Shown here piece after piece: positions 1 to 10,110 of a stretch of DNA of 64,000 bases. The stretch comes from Streptomyces massasporeus. Lineage in GTDB: Bacteria > Actinomycetota > Actinomycetes > Streptomycetales > Streptomycetaceae. The stretch is taken from assembly GCF_014648995.1 (NCBI RefSeq), contig NZ_BMSE01000001.1, positions 868,001 to 932,000 of the forward strand, given 5' to 3'. Under the pieces are notes generated by a model. It was given only the letters and a program-made list of their open reading frames with translations. It did no database searches and was not told the DNA's origin. The position numbers were made by a program, and so were the translations under genes. The stretch's first letter is position 1; each line of letters starts with the position of its first letter.

Positions 1-389
1 CGGTTGTTCTTGAAGTCCGGGTCGATGCCGACGCCTTGGAGGCCCTCCTCGTCGTGGCTGTAGACATCGAGTTTGCCGGCGACCTTGGTGACGCCGCCCT
101 GGTCGGTGAGGCGCAGTGTGCCGTCGCGCGAGGTGTGCAGGACGCTGCGGTCCGGGAGCACGGCGAGCGACATCGGCTCGCCCATCTCGGGCTCGCCCTT
201 GGCGAGCGGCACCTGCTGGAACTGGCCCTCGGCGGCTGCCGGTTCGTCGTGCTCCGGGTGGCCGGGGTGGGCGCCGGCGACGGTGGCCGGGGTGCCGACG
301 GCGAGGAGCAGTCCGGTGAACAGGGCGACGGTGGTGCGAAGCCCGGGACGCCTGGGGGTGGCGGTGCTTCTGGGTCTGGTTCTGTGCAC
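1..389 (-). CDS. PQQ-dependent sugar dehydrogenase-type secreted protein (5' part only)
   Basis: Only the first 129 codons are present; the gene runs off the left edge. The GTG start at 389 has a GGAGGG ribosome site about six bases upstream. The product begins with a basic segment and a hydrophobic stretch (TVALFTGLLLAVG, about residues 20-32), then an Ala-rich region and a short His/Pro-rich stretch (HPGHPEHDEP), which fits an exported protein. Downstream motifs such as MGEPMSLAVLPDRSVLHTSRDG and GLQGVGIDPDF are the opening blades of the glucose/sorbosone dehydrogenase beta-propeller. The family oxidises sugars with PQQ, though many Streptomyces members have unproven cofactors and substrates. 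It is 261 bp downstream of the sugar operon and has its own upstream region, so operon membership is uncertain. Confidence 0.75.
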   Translation of the reverse strand, partial: MHRTRPRSTATPRRPGLRTTVALFTGLLLAVGTPATVAGAHPGHPEHDEPAAAEGQFQQVPLAKGEPEMGEPMSLAVLPDRSVLHTSRDGTLRLTDQGGVTKVAGKLDVYSHDEEGLQGVGIDPDFKNN

Positions 390-597
390 GAAGTCCCTCC
401 GGGAACGGGGTGGGCCGTACGGGTGGGTGCGAAGCGTGCGGTGCGGGCGCCGGGGTGCGCCGTCACCCCGGAGGTGCGTGTGTCCTGAACACATCAAGGA
501 CGGTAACCGGGTCCGTCCGGGGCGAACACCCCTTGCGACGGACTCGGTCGGACTTTCTCCCAGTGCGGGACAAAGTAGGATCCGCGCAGGTCGGAGG

Positions 598-623
598 GGG
601 GACCGGCGGTGTTGCCGGTCCCC
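598..623 (-). terminator. Rho-independent-type terminator of the sugar operon
   Basis: GGGGACCGGC (598-607) pairs perfectly with GCCGGTCCCC (614-623) around a 6-nt loop, giving a 10-bp GC-rich stem. It lies 27 bases past the isomerase stop codon in the minus-strand direction. There is no clear U-tract, which is common in actinobacteria. Confidence 0.6.
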
Positions 624-650
624 GTCCCCGACCTGCGCCGGGAGCGTGGT

Positions 651-1649
<999 letters not shown>

Positions 1650-1662
1650 CCTCGTGGCCTCC

Positions 1663-2874
1663 TCAGACCGCGATCGGCGTGTAGACGGAGTTCTTCTCGG
1701 CGCTCTCCTCGACCGCCGCGAGCACGCGCTGCACCTGCAGCCCGTCGGCGAAGGAGGGTTCGGGGCGGCGGCCCTCGGCGATGGCGTGGACGAAGTCGCG
1801 GGCCTGGTGGACGAACGTGTGCTCGTAGCCGAGGCCGTGGCCCGGCGGCCACCAGGCGTCCAGGTAGGGGTGGTCGGGTTCGGTCACGAGGATCCGCCGG
1901 AAACCGGCCTCCGCGCCGGGCTCGGTGGCGTCGTGGAAGGACAGCTCGTTGAGCCGCTCCAGGTCGAAGGCGAGCGAGCCGCGCTCCCCGTTGAGTTCGA
2001 TGCGCAGGGCGTTCTTGCGGCCGGTGGCGTAGCGGGTGGCCTCGAACGAGGCGAGGGCGCCGGAGGGGAAGCGGGCCGTGAACAGCGCGGCGTCGTCGAC
2101 GGTGACCTGTCCGGCGCCGGCGGACGTGACGGCGGACAGCCCGCTCGTGGCGCCGGTGGGCAGGGGCCGTTCCCTTACGAAGGTCTCCGTCAGCGCGGAG
2201 ACGCCCGCCAGCGGCTCCCCCACCAGGTACTGCGCGAGGTCGACGATGTGCGCGCCCAGGTCGCCGAGCGAGCCCGAGCCGGCCTGCTCCCTGCGCAGCC
2301 GCCAGGTCAGCGGGAACTGCGGGTCGACCAGCCAGTCCTGGAGGTACGTCACGCGCACGTGCCGCAGCCTGCCCAGACGCCCCTCGGCGACCATGCGGCG
2401 GGCCTGGGCGGTGGCGGGAACGCGGCGGTAGTTGAAGCCGACCATCGCCACCTGGCCGCGCGCGTGGGCCTCTTCGGCCGCCAGCGCCATCGAGGTGGCC
2501 TCCTCGACGGTGTTGGCGAGGGGCTTCTCGCACAGGACGTGCTTGCCCGCCGCCAGGGCGGCCAGGGCGATCTCGGCGTGGCTGTCGCCGGGGGTGCAGA
2601 TGTCGATCAGGTCGATGTCGTCCCGTTCGACGAGGGCCCGCCAGTCGGTCTCGGTGGAGGCCCAGCCGTGCCGGTCGGCCGCCGCGCGGACGGCCGCGGC
2701 GTCCCGGCCGCAGATCACGGCCTGCACGGGGTCCAGCGGCAGGTCGAAGACGCGGCCCGCGGTGCGCCAGCCCTGGGAGTGGGCGGCGCCCATGAAGGCG
2801 TAGCCCACCATCCCCACGCGCAGGGGTGGCTTCCCTGCCTCGGTCCCTTCCGACTGCTCCTGCGGCTGTCCCAT
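1663..2874 (-). CDS. Gfo/Idh/MocA-family NAD(P)-dependent oxidoreductase
   Basis: The start is set at 2874 (MGQPQEQ) because GAGGAGG lies 8 bases upstream; an in-frame ATG at 2910 has no comparable site. The 403-residue protein has an N-terminal Rossmann fold ([11 protein letters not shown]), the hallmark CEKPLA motif with the catalytic lysine, and [16 protein letters not shown] with the conserved Asp/His. The family oxidises or reduces hydroxyl groups of sugars, inositols and glucosides using NAD(P). Position between the ABC transporter and an isomerase points to catabolism of an imported sugar or cyclitol. Confidence 0.88.
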   Translation of the reverse strand: MGQPQEQSEGTEAGKPPLRVGMVGYAFMGAAHSQGWRTAGRVFDLPLDPVQAVICGRDAAAVRAAADRHGWASTETDWRALVERDDIDLIDICTPGDSHAEIALAALAAGKHVLCEKPLANTVEEATSMALAAEEAHARGQVAMVGFNYRRVPATAQARRMVAEGRLGRLRHVRVTYLQDWLVDPQFPLTWRLRREQAGSGSLGDLGAHIVDLAQYLVGEPLAGVSALTETFVRERPLPTGATSGLSAVTSAGAGQVTVDDAALFTARFPSGALASFEATRYATGRKNALRIELNGERGSLAFDLERLNELSFHDATEPGAEAGFRRILVTEPDHPYLDAWWPPGHGLGYEHTFVHQARDFVHAIAEGRRPEPSFADGLQVQRVLAAVEESAEKNSVYTPIAV

Positions 2875-2929
2875 ACGGGTGTCCTCCTCGTCCTGGTCGG
2901 GGTGGCGCACGTGGGGGGTGCGGGGTGGC

Positions 2930-3976
2930 TCACTTGAAGCCGGTGGACATGTACTGGTCGATGTTGGTCTTGTCGACGACGGCCGAGTAGAGGGTGAGCG
3001 ACGACGGGATCTCGAACTCGGCGAGGCCCCCGATGCCCTTGCTCTGGCCGAGGGCGCGGGCGAGGTCGATGGCCGAGGCAGCCATGGTCGGCGGGTACAG
3101 CACGGTCGCCTTGAGCACGCCGTCGTCCTGCTTGATGGCCTGGAAGGCGGAGAGCGCGCCGGCGCCGCCGACCATGAGGAAGTCGTCGCGCCCGGCCTGC
3201 TCGATGGCGCGCAGCGCGCCCACGCCCTGGTCGTCGTCGTGGTTCCACAGCGCGTCGAACTTCGACTGGGCCTGGAGCAGCTGGGCCATCTTGGCCTGGC
3301 CGGACTCGACGGTGAACTCGGCGGCCTGCCGGGCGACCTTCTTGATGTTGGGGTAGTACTTCAGGGCGTCGTCGAAGCCCTGGGTGCGCTGCTTGGTGAG
3401 CTCCAGGTTGTCCAGGCCCGCCAGTTCGATGACGCGGGCGCCGGACTTGCCCTTGAGCTTCTCGCCGATGTAGTGCCCGGCGTTGAGGCCCATGCCGTAG
3501 TTGTCGCCGCCGATCCAGCAGCGGTAGGCCTGCGGGGTGTTGAAGATGCGGTCGAGGTTGACGACCGGGATGCCGGCGCGCATCGCCTTCAGGCCGACCT
3601 GGGTGAGGGCCTTGCCGTCGGCGGGCAGCACGACCAGGACATCGACCTTCTTGTTGATGAGGGTCTCGATCTGGCCGATCTGCTGGGCGGTGTCGTTGGA
3701 GCCCTCGGTGATCTCCAGGGTGACGTCGGAGTACTTCTCGGCGCGGCTCTTGGCGTTGTCGTTGATGGCGTTGAGCCAGCCGTGGTCGGCCTGCGGTCCG
3801 GCGAAGCCGATGGTGACCTGCTTGCCGGGCTTGTCGTCGGCGGCCGGCTGGTCGTTGCCGGCCGGCTCGTCCTTGGAGTCGGACGGCTCGTTGCTCGTGC
3901 ACCCCGTGAGGAGGGCACCGGCGGAGACGGCGGCGGCCCCGAAGAGCAGCCCTCTGCGGCTCGTGATCTCGGTCAT
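2930..3976 (-). CDS. Sugar ABC transporter substrate-binding lipoprotein
   Basis: The 348-residue product is a type-1 periplasmic-binding-fold protein of the RbsB/XylF kind (KQVTIGFAGPQADHGWLNAINDNAKSRAEK). The leader carries a twin-arginine-like SRRGLLFG and a lipobox LLTGC with Cys26, followed by an acidic Ser/Asp/Pro linker. It should be a lipid-anchored receptor on the outer face of the membrane. The start at ATG 3976 is supported by the complete leader; GGAAAGG is upstream. It follows the permease by 17 bp, so it is in the same transcript. Confidence 0.9.
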   Translation of the reverse strand: MTEITSRRGLLFGAAAVSAGALLTGCTSNEPSDSKDEPAGNDQPAADDKPGKQVTIGFAGPQADHGWLNAINDNAKSRAEKYSDVTLEITEGSNDTAQQIGQIETLINKKVDVLVVLPADGKALTQVGLKAMRAGIPVVNLDRIFNTPQAYRCWIGGDNYGMGLNAGHYIGEKLKGKSGARVIELAGLDNLELTKQRTQGFDDALKYYPNIKKVARQAAEFTVESGQAKMAQLLQAQSKFDALWNHDDDQGVGALRAIEQAGRDDFLMVGGAGALSAFQAIKQDDGVLKATVLYPPTMAASAIDLARALGQSKGIGGLAEFEIPSSLTLYSAVVDKTNIDQYMSTGFK

Positions 3977-3993
3977 GGCGGGGGAACCTTTCC

Positions 3994-5013
3994 TCAGGTC
4001 GTGCTCGCGGTACGGCGCTGGACCAGCACGGCGGCGACGATGATCGCGCCCTTGGCGATCTGCTGGACGTCGCTCTGCAGGTTGTTCAGGGCGAAGATGT
4101 TGGTGATCGTGGTGAAGATCAGGACACCGAGGACGGAGCCGGTGATGGTGCCCCGGCCGCCGGTGAGGAGGGTGCCGCCGATGATCGCGGCGGCGATGGC
4201 GTCGAGTTCGTAGAGGTTGCCGTTGGTGTTCTGGCCGGAGCCGGCCAGGACGATCAGCAGGAAGGCGGCGATGCCGCAGCACAGCCCGGACAGCAGGTAG
4301 AGGTAGAGCCGCTGGCGGCGGACGTCGATGCCGGCGAGCCGGGCGGCCTCCGGGTTGCCGCCGACGGCGACCGTGCGGCGTCCGAAGGTGGTGCGGTTGA
4401 GCACCAGCCAGCCGATGACCGTGACGACGGCGAACACCATGACCAGGGGCGGGATGCCGAGGACGTAGGCGTCGCGCTCCCCCAGGTCCAGGACGGACGG
4501 CACGGTGACGATCTGCGTCCTGCCGTCGGTGATCTGGAGGGAGAGGCCGCGGGCGGAGGCCAGCATGGCGAGGGTGGCGATGAACGGCACCATCGCGCCG
4601 TAGGCGATGAGGACGCCGTTGACCAGGCCGCAGCCGACTCCGACGACGACCGCCGTGAAGAGGATGCCGGCGAAGCCGTACTCCTGGGTGGCGACGGTGG
4701 TGGCCCACACGGAGGCGAGGGCGACGATCGCGCCGACCGACAGGTCGATGCCGCCGGAGACGATGACGAAGGTCATGCCGACGGTGACGACACCGATCAC
4801 CGACGCCTGGGTGAGGACGAGTTGCAGGTTGCGGGTGTCGAGGAACTCGTCGGGCTTGGTGATGCCGCCGATGACGATCAGCACGGCGAGCACGCCGAGC
4901 AGGGACAGCGTGCGGACGTCGGCGCGGATCAGCAGGCCGCGCCAGGCGGGGGGCCGGGCCGGGGGCACCTTGTCGGTGCTGCTGTCCAGCGGCGGGGAGA
5001 CGGGCTGCGTCAT
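3994..5013 (-). CDS. Sugar ABC transporter permease (RbsC/XylH type)
   Basis: The 339-residue product is almost wholly hydrophobic after a 30-residue cytoplasmic N-terminus, with about nine or ten membrane helices. It carries family motifs GITKPDEFLDTRN, MTFVIVSGGIDLSVGAIVAL and GNPEAARLAGI, and a C-terminal GGTLLTGGRGT. This is the BPD_transp_2 family of ribose/xylose/galactose importers. The ATG at 5013 overlaps the ATPase stop by 4 bp (ATGA), implying translational coupling. Longer in-frame openings upstream lie inside the ATPase gene and are not credible. Confidence 0.9.
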   Translation of the reverse strand: MTQPVSPPLDSSTDKVPPARPPAWRGLLIRADVRTLSLLGVLAVLIVIGGITKPDEFLDTRNLQLVLTQASVIGVVTVGMTFVIVSGGIDLSVGAIVALASVWATTVATQEYGFAGILFTAVVVGVGCGLVNGVLIAYGAMVPFIATLAMLASARGLSLQITDGRTQIVTVPSVLDLGERDAYVLGIPPLVMVFAVVTVIGWLVLNRTTFGRRTVAVGGNPEAARLAGIDVRRQRLYLYLLSGLCCGIAAFLLIVLAGSGQNTNGNLYELDAIAAAIIGGTLLTGGRGTITGSVLGVLIFTTITNIFALNNLQSDVQQIAKGAIIVAAVLVQRRTASTT

Positions 5014-6527
5014 GACGCCGGGCTTCCTTCCATGACCAGGTCGAGTACGCGGTGTTCGTCGAGTTCGCGGGCGGGTGCCGTGTGGACGACACGGCCCTCG
5101 CGCAGCACCAGCACACGGTCGGCGAGGCCGAGCACCTCGGGCACCTCGCTGGAGACCAGCAGGACGGCGAGGCCCTCGTCGGCGAGCCGGCGGATGACCG
5201 CGTAGAGCTCGGCGCGGGCGCCGACGTCGACGCCGCGGGTGGGTTCGTCGAGCAGCAGCACCTTGCAACCGCGCAGCAGCCAGCGGGCGAGGACCGCCTT
5301 CTGCTGGTTGCCGCCGGACAGGGTGCGCACGGGTACGGACGGATTGTCCGGCCGGAGCGACAGTTCGCGGGTCGCGGCCCGGGCGGCACCGAGTTCGGCG
5401 CCCCGGTCGATCCAGCCGCCGCGCGAGAAGCGGGACATGGAGGAGACCGACACGTTGCGGGTGACGGACTCCAGCATCAGCAGGGCCTGCGCCTTGCGTT
5501 CCTCGGGGGCGAGCCCGAGTCCGGCCCGGACGGCGGCCCGTACGCTGCCCGGCTTCAGGGCCCTGCCGTCGACCAGCACCTGACCGGTCGTCGGTTTGCG
5601 CGCGCCGTAGACGGTCTCCAGGATCTCGGAGCGGCCCGAGCCGACCAGTCCGGCGAGGCCGACGATCTCGCCGGGCCGCACGTCGAGGTCGAGTGACTCG
5701 AACTCGCCCTGCCGGGACAGGCCTTGGACCTTCAGCACGGGTTGCGCGGACGGCGGGGAGACGGGCCGGTCCGGGAAGACGTACTCGACGTTACGGCCGG
5801 TCATCAGGGCGACGACCTCGCGGGTCGGGGTCGACTTCGCGGGGAGTCCGCCCGCGACGGCCTGCCCGTCCTTCAGCACCGTCACCCGGTCGCCGATGCG
5901 GCGGATCTCCTCCAGGCGGTGCGAGATGTAGACGACGGCGACTCCGGCGGCGGTGAGGTCGCCGACGATGCGGAAGAGGTTGTCGACCTCGTCCGGGTCG
6001 AGGGCGGCGGACGGCTCGTCCATCACGATGAGCCGCACGTCGTGGGAGAGCGCCCGCGCCATGGACACGATCTGCTGCTGCGCCGCCGACAGTTCGCCGA
6101 CCAGCCGGGCCGGATCGATCTCCGCGTGCCCGAGTCGCTTGAGCAGTGCGGCTGTTGACGCCTTGGCCGTCCTGCCGCGTACGACGAATCCGGCGGCGGT
6201 CGGCTCATGCCCCAGATACACGTTCTCGGCGACCGACAGGTGCTCCACCAGGTCGAGTTCCTGGTAGATGGTGGCGATGCCGAGGCGCATGGCGGCGATC
6301 GGCGAGCGCAGCGTCACCTCCTCGCCGCGCCAGCGGATGGTTCCCGTGTCGGGCTGGTGGGCGCCGGCCAGGACCTTGATGAGGGTGGACTTGCCGGCCC
6401 CGTTCTGACCGAGCAGGCAGTGCACCTCACCGGCCTGGACGTCGAGGTCGACGCCGTCGAGGGCCCGGACTCCGGGGAACGACTTGGTGATGCCGGACAT
6501 GCTGAGCAGCGGTGGTTCTGGTGCCAT
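5010..6527 (-). CDS. Sugar ABC transporter ATP-binding protein with two ATPase domains (RbsA/XylG type)
   Basis: The 505-residue length and domain duplication match the CUT2 family, which energises uptake of monosaccharides and cyclitols. The N-terminal ATPase has Walker A GQNGAGKS (residues 40-47), a signature LSAAQQQ and Walker B LIVMDEPSAALD. The C-terminal half has the usual degenerate Walker A (GLVGSGRS), signature LSGGNQQK and Walker B VLLLDEPTRGVD. Ribosome site AAGGGGAA precedes the ATG. It is the first transporter gene after the ROK regulator. Confidence 0.92.
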   Translation of the reverse strand: MAPEPPLLSMSGITKSFPGVRALDGVDLDVQAGEVHCLLGQNGAGKSTLIKVLAGAHQPDTGTIRWRGEEVTLRSPIAAMRLGIATIYQELDLVEHLSVAENVYLGHEPTAAGFVVRGRTAKASTAALLKRLGHAEIDPARLVGELSAAQQQIVSMARALSHDVRLIVMDEPSAALDPDEVDNLFRIVGDLTAAGVAVVYISHRLEEIRRIGDRVTVLKDGQAVAGGLPAKSTPTREVVALMTGRNVEYVFPDRPVSPPSAQPVLKVQGLSRQGEFESLDLDVRPGEIVGLAGLVGSGRSEILETVYGARKPTTGQVLVDGRALKPGSVRAAVRAGLGLAPEERKAQALLMLESVTRNVSVSSMSRFSRGGWIDRGAELGAARAATRELSLRPDNPSVPVRTLSGGNQQKAVLARWLLRGCKVLLLDEPTRGVDVGARAELYAVIRRLADEGLAVLLVSSEVPEVLGLADRVLVLREGRVVHTAPARELDEHRVLDLVMEGSPAS

Positions 6528-6570
6528 GCGGATTCCCCTTGGCGGACGGGCCGGTGTCAGGGCGCTTGTC

Positions 6571-6584
6571 GAACAGGCGTGTTC
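6571..6584. promoter_or_regulatory. Possible operator upstream of the sugar ABC operon
   Basis: GAACAGGCGTGTTC is a short inverted repeat (GAACA/TGTTC, 4-bp spacer) in the 115-bp gap between the ROK gene and the ABC ATPase start, about 45 bp from that start. It may bind the neighbouring ROK regulator, but the arms are only 5 bp and chance occurrence is possible. Confidence 0.25.
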
Positions 6585-6642
6585 AGGGCAGGGCAGGGCA
6601 GAGCGGTGAGCTGTGCTGGTGCGGCCGTACGGAGGTGCGGGC

Positions 6643-7833
6643 TTACGCGGGTGAGAACAGGTGGTCGCTGATGAGCCGGGCCGCGCCGATGACTCCGGCG
6701 GTGGGGCCGAGCTCGCCCAGGACGATGGGCAGGTTGCCGGTCGCCAGGGGCAGCGACTGGCGGTAGACCTGAGTACGGATCGCGGCGAGCAGGGTGTGAC
6801 CGAGGCCGGTCACCCCACCGCCGATCACCACCAGGCCGGGGTTGAAGAAGCTGACCAGGCCGGCGATGACCTGGCCGGTGTGGTTGCCGCCCTCGCGGAT
6901 CAGATCGAGGGCGGTGGCGTCGCCCGCGGCGGCCGCGGCGGAGACGTCGACGGCGGTGAGGCCGCCGTTCGTCTCCAGCCGTGCGGCCAGTTCGGGCGAA
7001 AGTCCCTGCTGGGCCGCCTCCGTGGCGTCACGAGCGAGGGCGGCTCCGCTGAAGTGGGCCTCCAGGCAGCCTCGGTTGCCGCAGGCACAGGGGCGGCCGT
7101 CGGGGACGGCCTGGATGTGCCCGATGTCGCCGGCGCTGCCCGTCGTACCGCGGTAGACCTCACCGCCGACGACGATGCCGCAGCCGATGCCGGTGCCGAT
7201 CTTGACGCAGAGGAAGTCGACGACGGTGCGGGCGACGCCCGCGTGCTGCTCCCCCATCGCCATGAGGTTCACGTCGTTGTCGACCATGACGGGGCAGCCG
7301 AGTTCCTGGCTGAGCGCCTCCCGCACGGGGAAGCCGTCCCAGCCCGGCATGATCGGCGGTGCCACCGGGATGCCCTCGGGGAAGCGGACGGGGCCCGGGA
7401 CGCCGATGCCGGCGCCGTCGAACCCCTCCGCGAGCCCGGAGGCCCTCAGCTTCGCGGCCATGGCCAGGACCTGCTCGAAGACCGCGACGGGGCCTTCGCG
7501 CACGTCCATGGGCTGGTTGAGGTGCCCGAGGGTCTCCAGCTCGGCGTTGGTGACGGCGACGTCGACCGAGGTCGCGCCGATGTCGACGCCGAGGAGGCGC
7601 AGTTCGGGGTTGAGCCGGATGTTGTGGGAGCGGCGGCCACCGCGCGAGGCGGCGAGTCCGTCGGCCACGACCAGCCCCGTCTCCAGCAGCCGGTCCACCT
7701 CCACGGCCAGCTTGGACCGCGAGAGGTCGACCTGGTCGCCCAGCTGGGCACGGGAGTTGGGTCCGCCGTCGCGCAACAGCCTGAGCAGTCGGGCCTGGTG
7801 GGCGTTTCCGGGTCGTGCGGTCATGCGTCTCAC
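6643..7833 (-). CDS. ROK-family transcriptional repressor
   Basis: The N-terminal 80 residues form a winged helix-turn-helix (RAQLGDQVDLSRSKLAVEVDRLLETGLV). They are followed by the ROK sugar-kinase-like fold with ATP/phosphate motif LLGVDIGATSVDVAV and the zinc-binding CACGNRGCLEAHFSG. GTG 7833 is chosen because GGAGG lies 5 bases upstream; the ATG at 7824 is 14 bases from it. The product is 396 residues. ROK regulators sense sugars and repress sugar operons, and some (such as Rok7B7 in Streptomyces coelicolor) also affect antibiotic production. Its place directly upstream of the ABC operon on the same strand suggests local control of that operon. Confidence 0.88.
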   Translation of the reverse strand: MRRMTARPGNAHQARLLRLLRDGGPNSRAQLGDQVDLSRSKLAVEVDRLLETGLVVADGLAASRGGRRSHNIRLNPELRLLGVDIGATSVDVAVTNAELETLGHLNQPMDVREGPVAVFEQVLAMAAKLRASGLAEGFDGAGIGVPGPVRFPEGIPVAPPIMPGWDGFPVREALSQELGCPVMVDNDVNLMAMGEQHAGVARTVVDFLCVKIGTGIGCGIVVGGEVYRGTTGSAGDIGHIQAVPDGRPCACGNRGCLEAHFSGAALARDATEAAQQGLSPELAARLETNGGLTAVDVSAAAAAGDATALDLIREGGNHTGQVIAGLVSFFNPGLVVIGGGVTGLGHTLLAAIRTQVYRQSLPLATGNLPIVLGELGPTAGVIGAARLISDHLFSPA

Positions 7834-8027
7834 GAGCCCCTCCCCGCCTCGATCGGCCTGTGCGCGCCGGTTTTCCGCCACGTCGGTGGCTTGCTTTCGG
7901 AGGGAACGTAGCAGCGGCTGCCGGGAGTGGGAAGAAGTCGCGCAGGAATTGCCCCCTACTTTTTCCACTCACAGGACAAAGAAGCTGACGGGTGCCCTGC
8001 CTCGCAGCTGGGCGTGGTGGCGTCACA

Positions 8028-8057
8028 AAGCCCCGGAGCCATGGGACCCCGGGGCTT
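8028..8057 (-). terminator. Hairpin terminator downstream of the GntR gene
   Basis: AAGCCCCGG (8028-8036) and CCGGGGCTT (8049-8057) form a perfect 9-bp stem with a 12-nt loop. It lies about 90 bp past the GntR stop, beyond a tandem repeat. Confidence 0.55.
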
Positions 8058-8060
8058 CGG

Positions 8061-8108
8061 ACCTACGGACCTACGGATCTATGGATCTATGGATCTATGG
8101 ATCTACGG
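8061..8108. repeat. Six tandem 8-bp units
   Basis: Six contiguous 8-mers follow one another: ACCTACGG twice, ATCTATGG three times, then ATCTACGG. A looser ACT/GAG-rich repeat continues to the GntR stop at 8146. The 312-bp gap from 7834 to 8145 otherwise holds the ROK promoter region and the hairpin at 8028-8057. A similar 8-bp array occurs at 19851-19874. Confidence 0.9.
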
Positions 8109-8145
8109 AGGAGCCACCGAGCTACTGAGTTACTGAGCCACTCAG

Positions 8146-8823
8146 CTACGACCGGGAACGCGCGTGGTACGAGCGGCGCGTGTGCTCGGTGTGTTCGCGC
8201 ATGAGCTGGGTGGCGCGCTGTTCGTCCCGGTCGGAGACCGCGGCGATCAGCTCGCGGTGCTCGATCCAGGACTGGTGGCCGCGCCGACGCGCCACGGGCG
8301 TGTAGTACCAGCGCACGCGCCGGTCGACCTGGGCGGCGAGTTCGGCGAGGACCGCGTTGCCGGCGAGCTCCATGATCTTGGCGTGGAAGCGGGCGTTCAT
8401 GGCGACGGCCCCGTCCACGTCGTCGGCCTCGACGGCCTTCTCGCCCTCGGCGCACAGTGCTTCGAGGGCGGCGATGCCCGCGCTGTTGGCGTTGGCCGCC
8501 GCGAGCCGGGCGGCCTCGGCCTCCAGGAGCGTACGGACCGTGAGGAGCTGGTCGGCCTCCTCCTCCGTCGGCTCGTGCACGAACGCGCCCTGGGCGGGCC
8601 GCAGATCGACCCATCCCTCGGTGTTGAGCCGCTGCAGCGCCTCGCGCACCGGCTGCCGGGAGACCCCGAGATGCCCGGCGAGTTCGCTCTCGACGAGATG
8701 CTGGCCGGGCTGCAGCGCACGGGTGGTGATGAGTTCGAGCAGTGCCTCGTAGACACGGTCGCGCAGCGGACCCGGGCGTTCCAGCTTGGGTACCGCCCCC
8801 TGGGGCAGGCCTGTCGACAGCAT
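8146..8823 (-). CDS. GntR-family regulator, FadR/FCD type
   Basis: The 225-residue protein has an N-terminal winged helix-turn-helix (RDRVYEALLELITTRALQPGQHLVESELAGHLGVSRQPVREALQ region) and a C-terminal FCD ligand-binding domain containing the RFHAKIMELAGN metal-binding block. ATG 8823 has GAGGAGG nearby; a TTG at 8925 would add an unlikely Cys/Arg-rich leader. FCD regulators respond to small carboxylic acids. A motif in its own promoter recurs in the promoter between the OFA transporter and the formate dehydrogenase operon, so it probably governs that system and itself. Confidence 0.85.
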   Translation of the reverse strand: MLSTGLPQGAVPKLERPGPLRDRVYEALLELITTRALQPGQHLVESELAGHLGVSRQPVREALQRLNTEGWVDLRPAQGAFVHEPTEEEADQLLTVRTLLEAEAARLAAANANSAGIAALEALCAEGEKAVEADDVDGAVAMNARFHAKIMELAGNAVLAELAAQVDRRVRWYYTPVARRRGHQSWIEHRELIAAVSDRDEQRATQLMREHTEHTRRSYHARSRS

Positions 8824-8901
8824 CGCGGTCCCCCTCCTCGGCAGGGCCGTGCACAGCGCGGCGCGAGCCGGTATCGCCGCAGCACCAGTATTGATTGTCT
8901 T

Positions 8902-8914
8902 TCGTCTACAGTCT
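8902..8914. promoter_or_regulatory. Candidate GntR operator, autoregulatory site
   Basis: TCGTCTACAGTCT lies 79 bp upstream of the GntR start. It matches 11 of 13 positions with the reverse complement of the motif at 11673-11685. The core GTCTACA is a half-site pattern common for GntR/FadR-type proteins. Confidence 0.4.
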
Positions 8915-8979
8915 ACGGCGCACAAGAGCCAGGGCTTCGGGGAGTTGACCGCGTCACACCACGAGGGACCGGGCCGGGC

Positions 8980-9918
8980 TCAGGGGCAGCGCACGACCTG
9001 CCCCGCGTACGACAGGTTCCCGCCGAAGCCGAACAGCAGCACCGGATCGCCCGTGGTGAGCGCCCCCTGCTCGACCAGCTTCGAGAAGGCCAGCGGGATG
9101 CTGGCGGCCGAGGTGTTGCCGGACTCGGTCACATCGCGGGCGACGACCGCGTTGACGGCGCCGATCTTCTCCGCGAGGGGTTCGATGATGCGCAGGTTCG
9201 CCTGGTGCAGCACCACCCCGGCGAGGTCGGCCGGCTCCAGCCCGGCCCGCTCGCAGGCCCGGCGCGCGATGGGCGGCAGCTGTGTGGTGGCCCAGCGGTA
9301 GACGCTCTGCCCCTCCTGTGCGAAGCGCGGCGGGGTGCCCTCGATACGGACCGCGTTGCCCATCTCGGGAACCGAGCCCCACAGCACCGGTCCGATGGCG
9401 GGCTCGTCGGCGGCCTCGACCACCGCGGCCCCGGCCCCGTCGCCGACGAGCACGCATGTGGTGCGGTCGCTCCAGTCGGTCACCTCGGACATCTTGTCGG
9501 CCCCGATGACCAGCACCCGGCTCGCGCCCCCCGCGCGAACGGCGTGGTCGGCGGTGGCCAGGGCGTGGGTGAAGCCCGCGCACACGACGTTGAGGTCCAT
9601 GGTGGCGGCCTGCGGGATGCCCAGGCGGGCCGCGACCCTGGCCGCCATGTTGGGCGAGCGGTCGACAGCCGTGGAGGTGGCGACCAGCACCAGGTCGATG
9701 TCCGCCGGGGTCAGTCCGGCGGCGGCGAGGGCCTTGGCGGCGGCGTGGGCGGCCAGCTCGTCGACCGGCTCGTCGGGTCCGGCGATGTGACGCGTGCGGA
9801 TGCCCACCCGGCTCCTGATCCACTCGTCACTGGTGTCCACCAGGTCCGCCAGGTCCTCGTTGGTGAGGACCTTGGCGGGCTGGTAGTGGCCGACGGCGGC
9901 GATGCGCGAGCCGTTCAT
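8980..9918 (-). CDS. Beta-ketoacyl-ACP synthase III family protein (FabH-like)
   Basis: The 312-residue product is full length for KAS III. It has the nucleophile in DLNVVCAGFTHAL (Cys113), the LHQAN motif (His238) and GNTSAAS (Asn268), completing the Cys-His-Asn triad, plus the GFGGNLSY C-terminal glycine motif. The family condenses an acyl-CoA with malonyl-ACP. No acyl carrier protein or other fatty-acid or polyketide gene is adjacent, so this is a solitary paralogue rather than the housekeeping fab operon. ATG 9918 is chosen over an in-frame start at 9957, which gives an atypical leader. Confidence 0.87.
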   Translation of the reverse strand: MNGSRIAAVGHYQPAKVLTNEDLADLVDTSDEWIRSRVGIRTRHIAGPDEPVDELAAHAAAKALAAAGLTPADIDLVLVATSTAVDRSPNMAARVAARLGIPQAATMDLNVVCAGFTHALATADHAVRAGGASRVLVIGADKMSEVTDWSDRTTCVLVGDGAGAAVVEAADEPAIGPVLWGSVPEMGNAVRIEGTPPRFAQEGQSVYRWATTQLPPIARRACERAGLEPADLAGVVLHQANLRIIEPLAEKIGAVNAVVARDVTESGNTSAASIPLAFSKLVEQGALTTGDPVLLFGFGGNLSYAGQVVRCP

Positions 9919-10110
9919 TGGGTGGATCCCCCTCGTTGCCTTGGGTAGCGGATCCACCAGTCTGATCAGTGACTCACGGGTACGACGGCAGCCAAGGCGA
10001 CAGGAAACCGGCGCCGGGGTTGTCAGCTTCGGTCAGGAGCTCGGACGCCCGGACACCTGTCGAACGCCCACCCGGCGGCCCGGCCGCCACCCGCGCCCGG
10101 GCTCCTGCGC

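Noticed and set aside
2930..5389. Apparent 819-residue fusion containing the sugar-binding protein
   Set aside because: The upstream part is the wrong frame of the ATPase and permease genes. The true start is ATG 3976 with a complete lipoprotein leader.
8980..9918. Start of a polyketide or fatty-acid biosynthetic cluster
   Set aside because: Only one KAS III gene is present; no acyl carrier protein, other ketosynthase, acyltransferase or tailoring set lies nearby.
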